This document shows, one piece after another, positions 12,494-13,150 of a stretch of DNA of 13,150 nt. The position numbers and the translations under genes are program-made. Within the stretch, counting starts at the first letter, position 1; each line of letters begins with the position of its first letter. Under the pieces are notes generated by a model. That model saw nothing but the letters and a program-made list of their open reading frames with translations. It did not search any database and was not told the DNA's origin. Location of the stretch: NCBI GenBank assembly GCA_041665185.1, contig JBAYJH010000120.1, positions 1-13,150 on the forward strand, in the 5' to 3' direction. The stretch comes from JACRAR01 sp041665185 (GTDB lineage: Bacteria; Pseudomonadota; Gammaproteobacteria; Burkholderiales; Rhodocyclaceae).

Positions 12494-13150
12494 ATGAATG
12501 ACGTCATAACGCAGCAGCCGTTCCGCGCCGCCTACCGGCTCGACGACGCCCTACTGGCGACCGGCGGCCAGATCTTCCTGACCGGCACCCAGGCGCTGGT
12601 GCGCCTGCCGTTGATGCAGCGCCAGTTCGATATTCAAGCCGGACTGGACACCGCCGGTTTCATCAGTGGCTATCGCGGCTCGCCGCTGGGGGCTTACGAC
12701 CAAGCCCTGTGGCGCGCTGCTGCGCACCTGGAGTCCGCCAATATCCGCTTTCTCCCCGCCATCAACGAGGAGTCGGGCGCCACCGCCGTGCTGGGCAGCC
12801 AGCAGGTGGAAAGCGACCCGCTACGCAGCGTCGGCGGCGTCTTCGCGCTGTGGTACGGCAAGGGTCCGGGCGTCGACCGTGCGGGCGACGCGCTGCGCCA
12901 CGGCAATGCCTTCGGTTCCTCGCCCACCGGCGGGGTGCTGGTGGTGGCCGGCGACGATCATGGCTGCGTCTCCTCGTCGATGCCGCATCAGAGCGATTTC
13001 GTCATGCAGGCCTGGGGCATGCCGGTGGTCAATCCGGCCAATATCGCCGAGATGCTGGAGTTCGGCCTCTACGGCTGGGCCCTGTCGCGCTACTCCGGTG
13101 CCTGGGTGGGTTTCAAGGCGATATCGGAGACCGTGGAAAGCAGCATGACG
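12494..13150 (+). CDS. Single-chain indolepyruvate:ferredoxin oxidoreductase, N-terminal part (runs off window)
   Basis: The frame opens at the ATG at 12494, preceded by GGAGGA at 12484-12489, and runs without a stop for 219 codons to the window end. The visible part matches the N-terminal pyrimidine-binding region of the long (about 1150-aa) proteobacterial indolepyruvate oxidoreductase, in which the alpha and gamma-type domains are joined in one chain. Diagnostic blocks are FISGYRGSPLGAYD (56-69), INEESGATAVLGSQQ (92-106), ALWYGKGPGVDRAGD (118-132) and GDDHGCVSSSMPHQSD (154-169). The enzyme converts aryl-pyruvates from Phe, Tyr or Trp to aryl-acetyl-CoA. It is distinct from iorAB, which lies about 6 kb away on the other strand. 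It is transcribed away from the Lrp/AsnC gene, its likely regulator. Identity is firm; the C-terminal two-thirds cannot be seen. Confidence 0.93.
   Translation, partial: MNDVITQQPFRAAYRLDDALLATGGQIFLTGTQALVRLPLMQRQFDIQAGLDTAGFISGYRGSPLGAYDQALWRAAAHLESANIRFLPAINEESGATAVLGSQQVESDPLRSVGGVFALWYGKGPGVDRAGDALRHGNAFGSSPTGGVLVVAGDDHGCVSSSMPHQSDFVMQAWGMPVVNPANIAEMLEFGLYGWALSRYSGAWVGFKAISETVESSMT

Overview
The window is GC-rich and densely coded, with Shine-Dalgarno-led bacterial genes. The closest fit is a betaproteobacterium, probably Rhodocyclales-like (the Azoarcus/Thauera/Aromatoleum neighbourhood). This is inferred from gene content: two indolepyruvate-type 2-oxoacid:ferredoxin oxidoreductases, a calcium-dodecin-type dodecin, and an AI-2E transporter followed by small DUF3309 and glycine-zipper genes. 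No rRNA, tRNA, CRISPR array, insertion sequence or phage gene was seen.

Layout. (1) 1-2226 (+): the 3' part of a membrane sensor with HAMP, GGDEF and EAL domains (cyclic-di-GMP turnover), followed by a 74-aa dodecin at 2319-2543. (2) 6310-2595 (-): iorA and iorB, overlapping by 4 bp, encoding a two-subunit indolepyruvate (aryl-pyruvate):ferredoxin oxidoreductase. (3) 6467-8899 (+), divergent from iorAB across an AT-rich spacer: one long protein joining a MeaB/ArgK-type GTPase, a molybdopterin-binding region and a MobA/MocA-type nucleotidyltransferase. (4) 9181-9783 (+): an alternative oxidase (diiron ubiquinol oxidase). (5) 9896-11847 (+): an AI-2E-family permease, then three small envelope genes (DUF3309 membrane peptide, OsmB-like glycine-zipper protein, small lipoprotein). 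Hairpins lie between several of these genes. (6) 12332-11871 (-): an Lrp/AsnC regulator, divergent from (7) 12494-13150 (+): the N-terminal 219 codons of a single-chain indolepyruvate:ferredoxin oxidoreductase that runs off the window.

How the parts may work together. iorAB and the single-chain enzyme both point to oxidative decarboxylation of aryl-pyruvates, made by transamination of Phe, Tyr or Trp, into aryl-acetyl-CoA with reduction of ferredoxin. The adjacent Lrp/AsnC protein is the likely amino-acid-responsive regulator of the single-chain enzyme. The alternative oxidase would give a non-pumping, cyanide/NO-tolerant route for electrons from quinol to O2.

The most unusual object is the GTPase-molybdopterin-nucleotidyltransferase fusion. 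Each part is recognisable, but I know of no characterised protein with all three. It suggests a GTP-driven chaperone that makes and delivers a nucleotide form of the molybdenum cofactor. Its client is not visible in the window.
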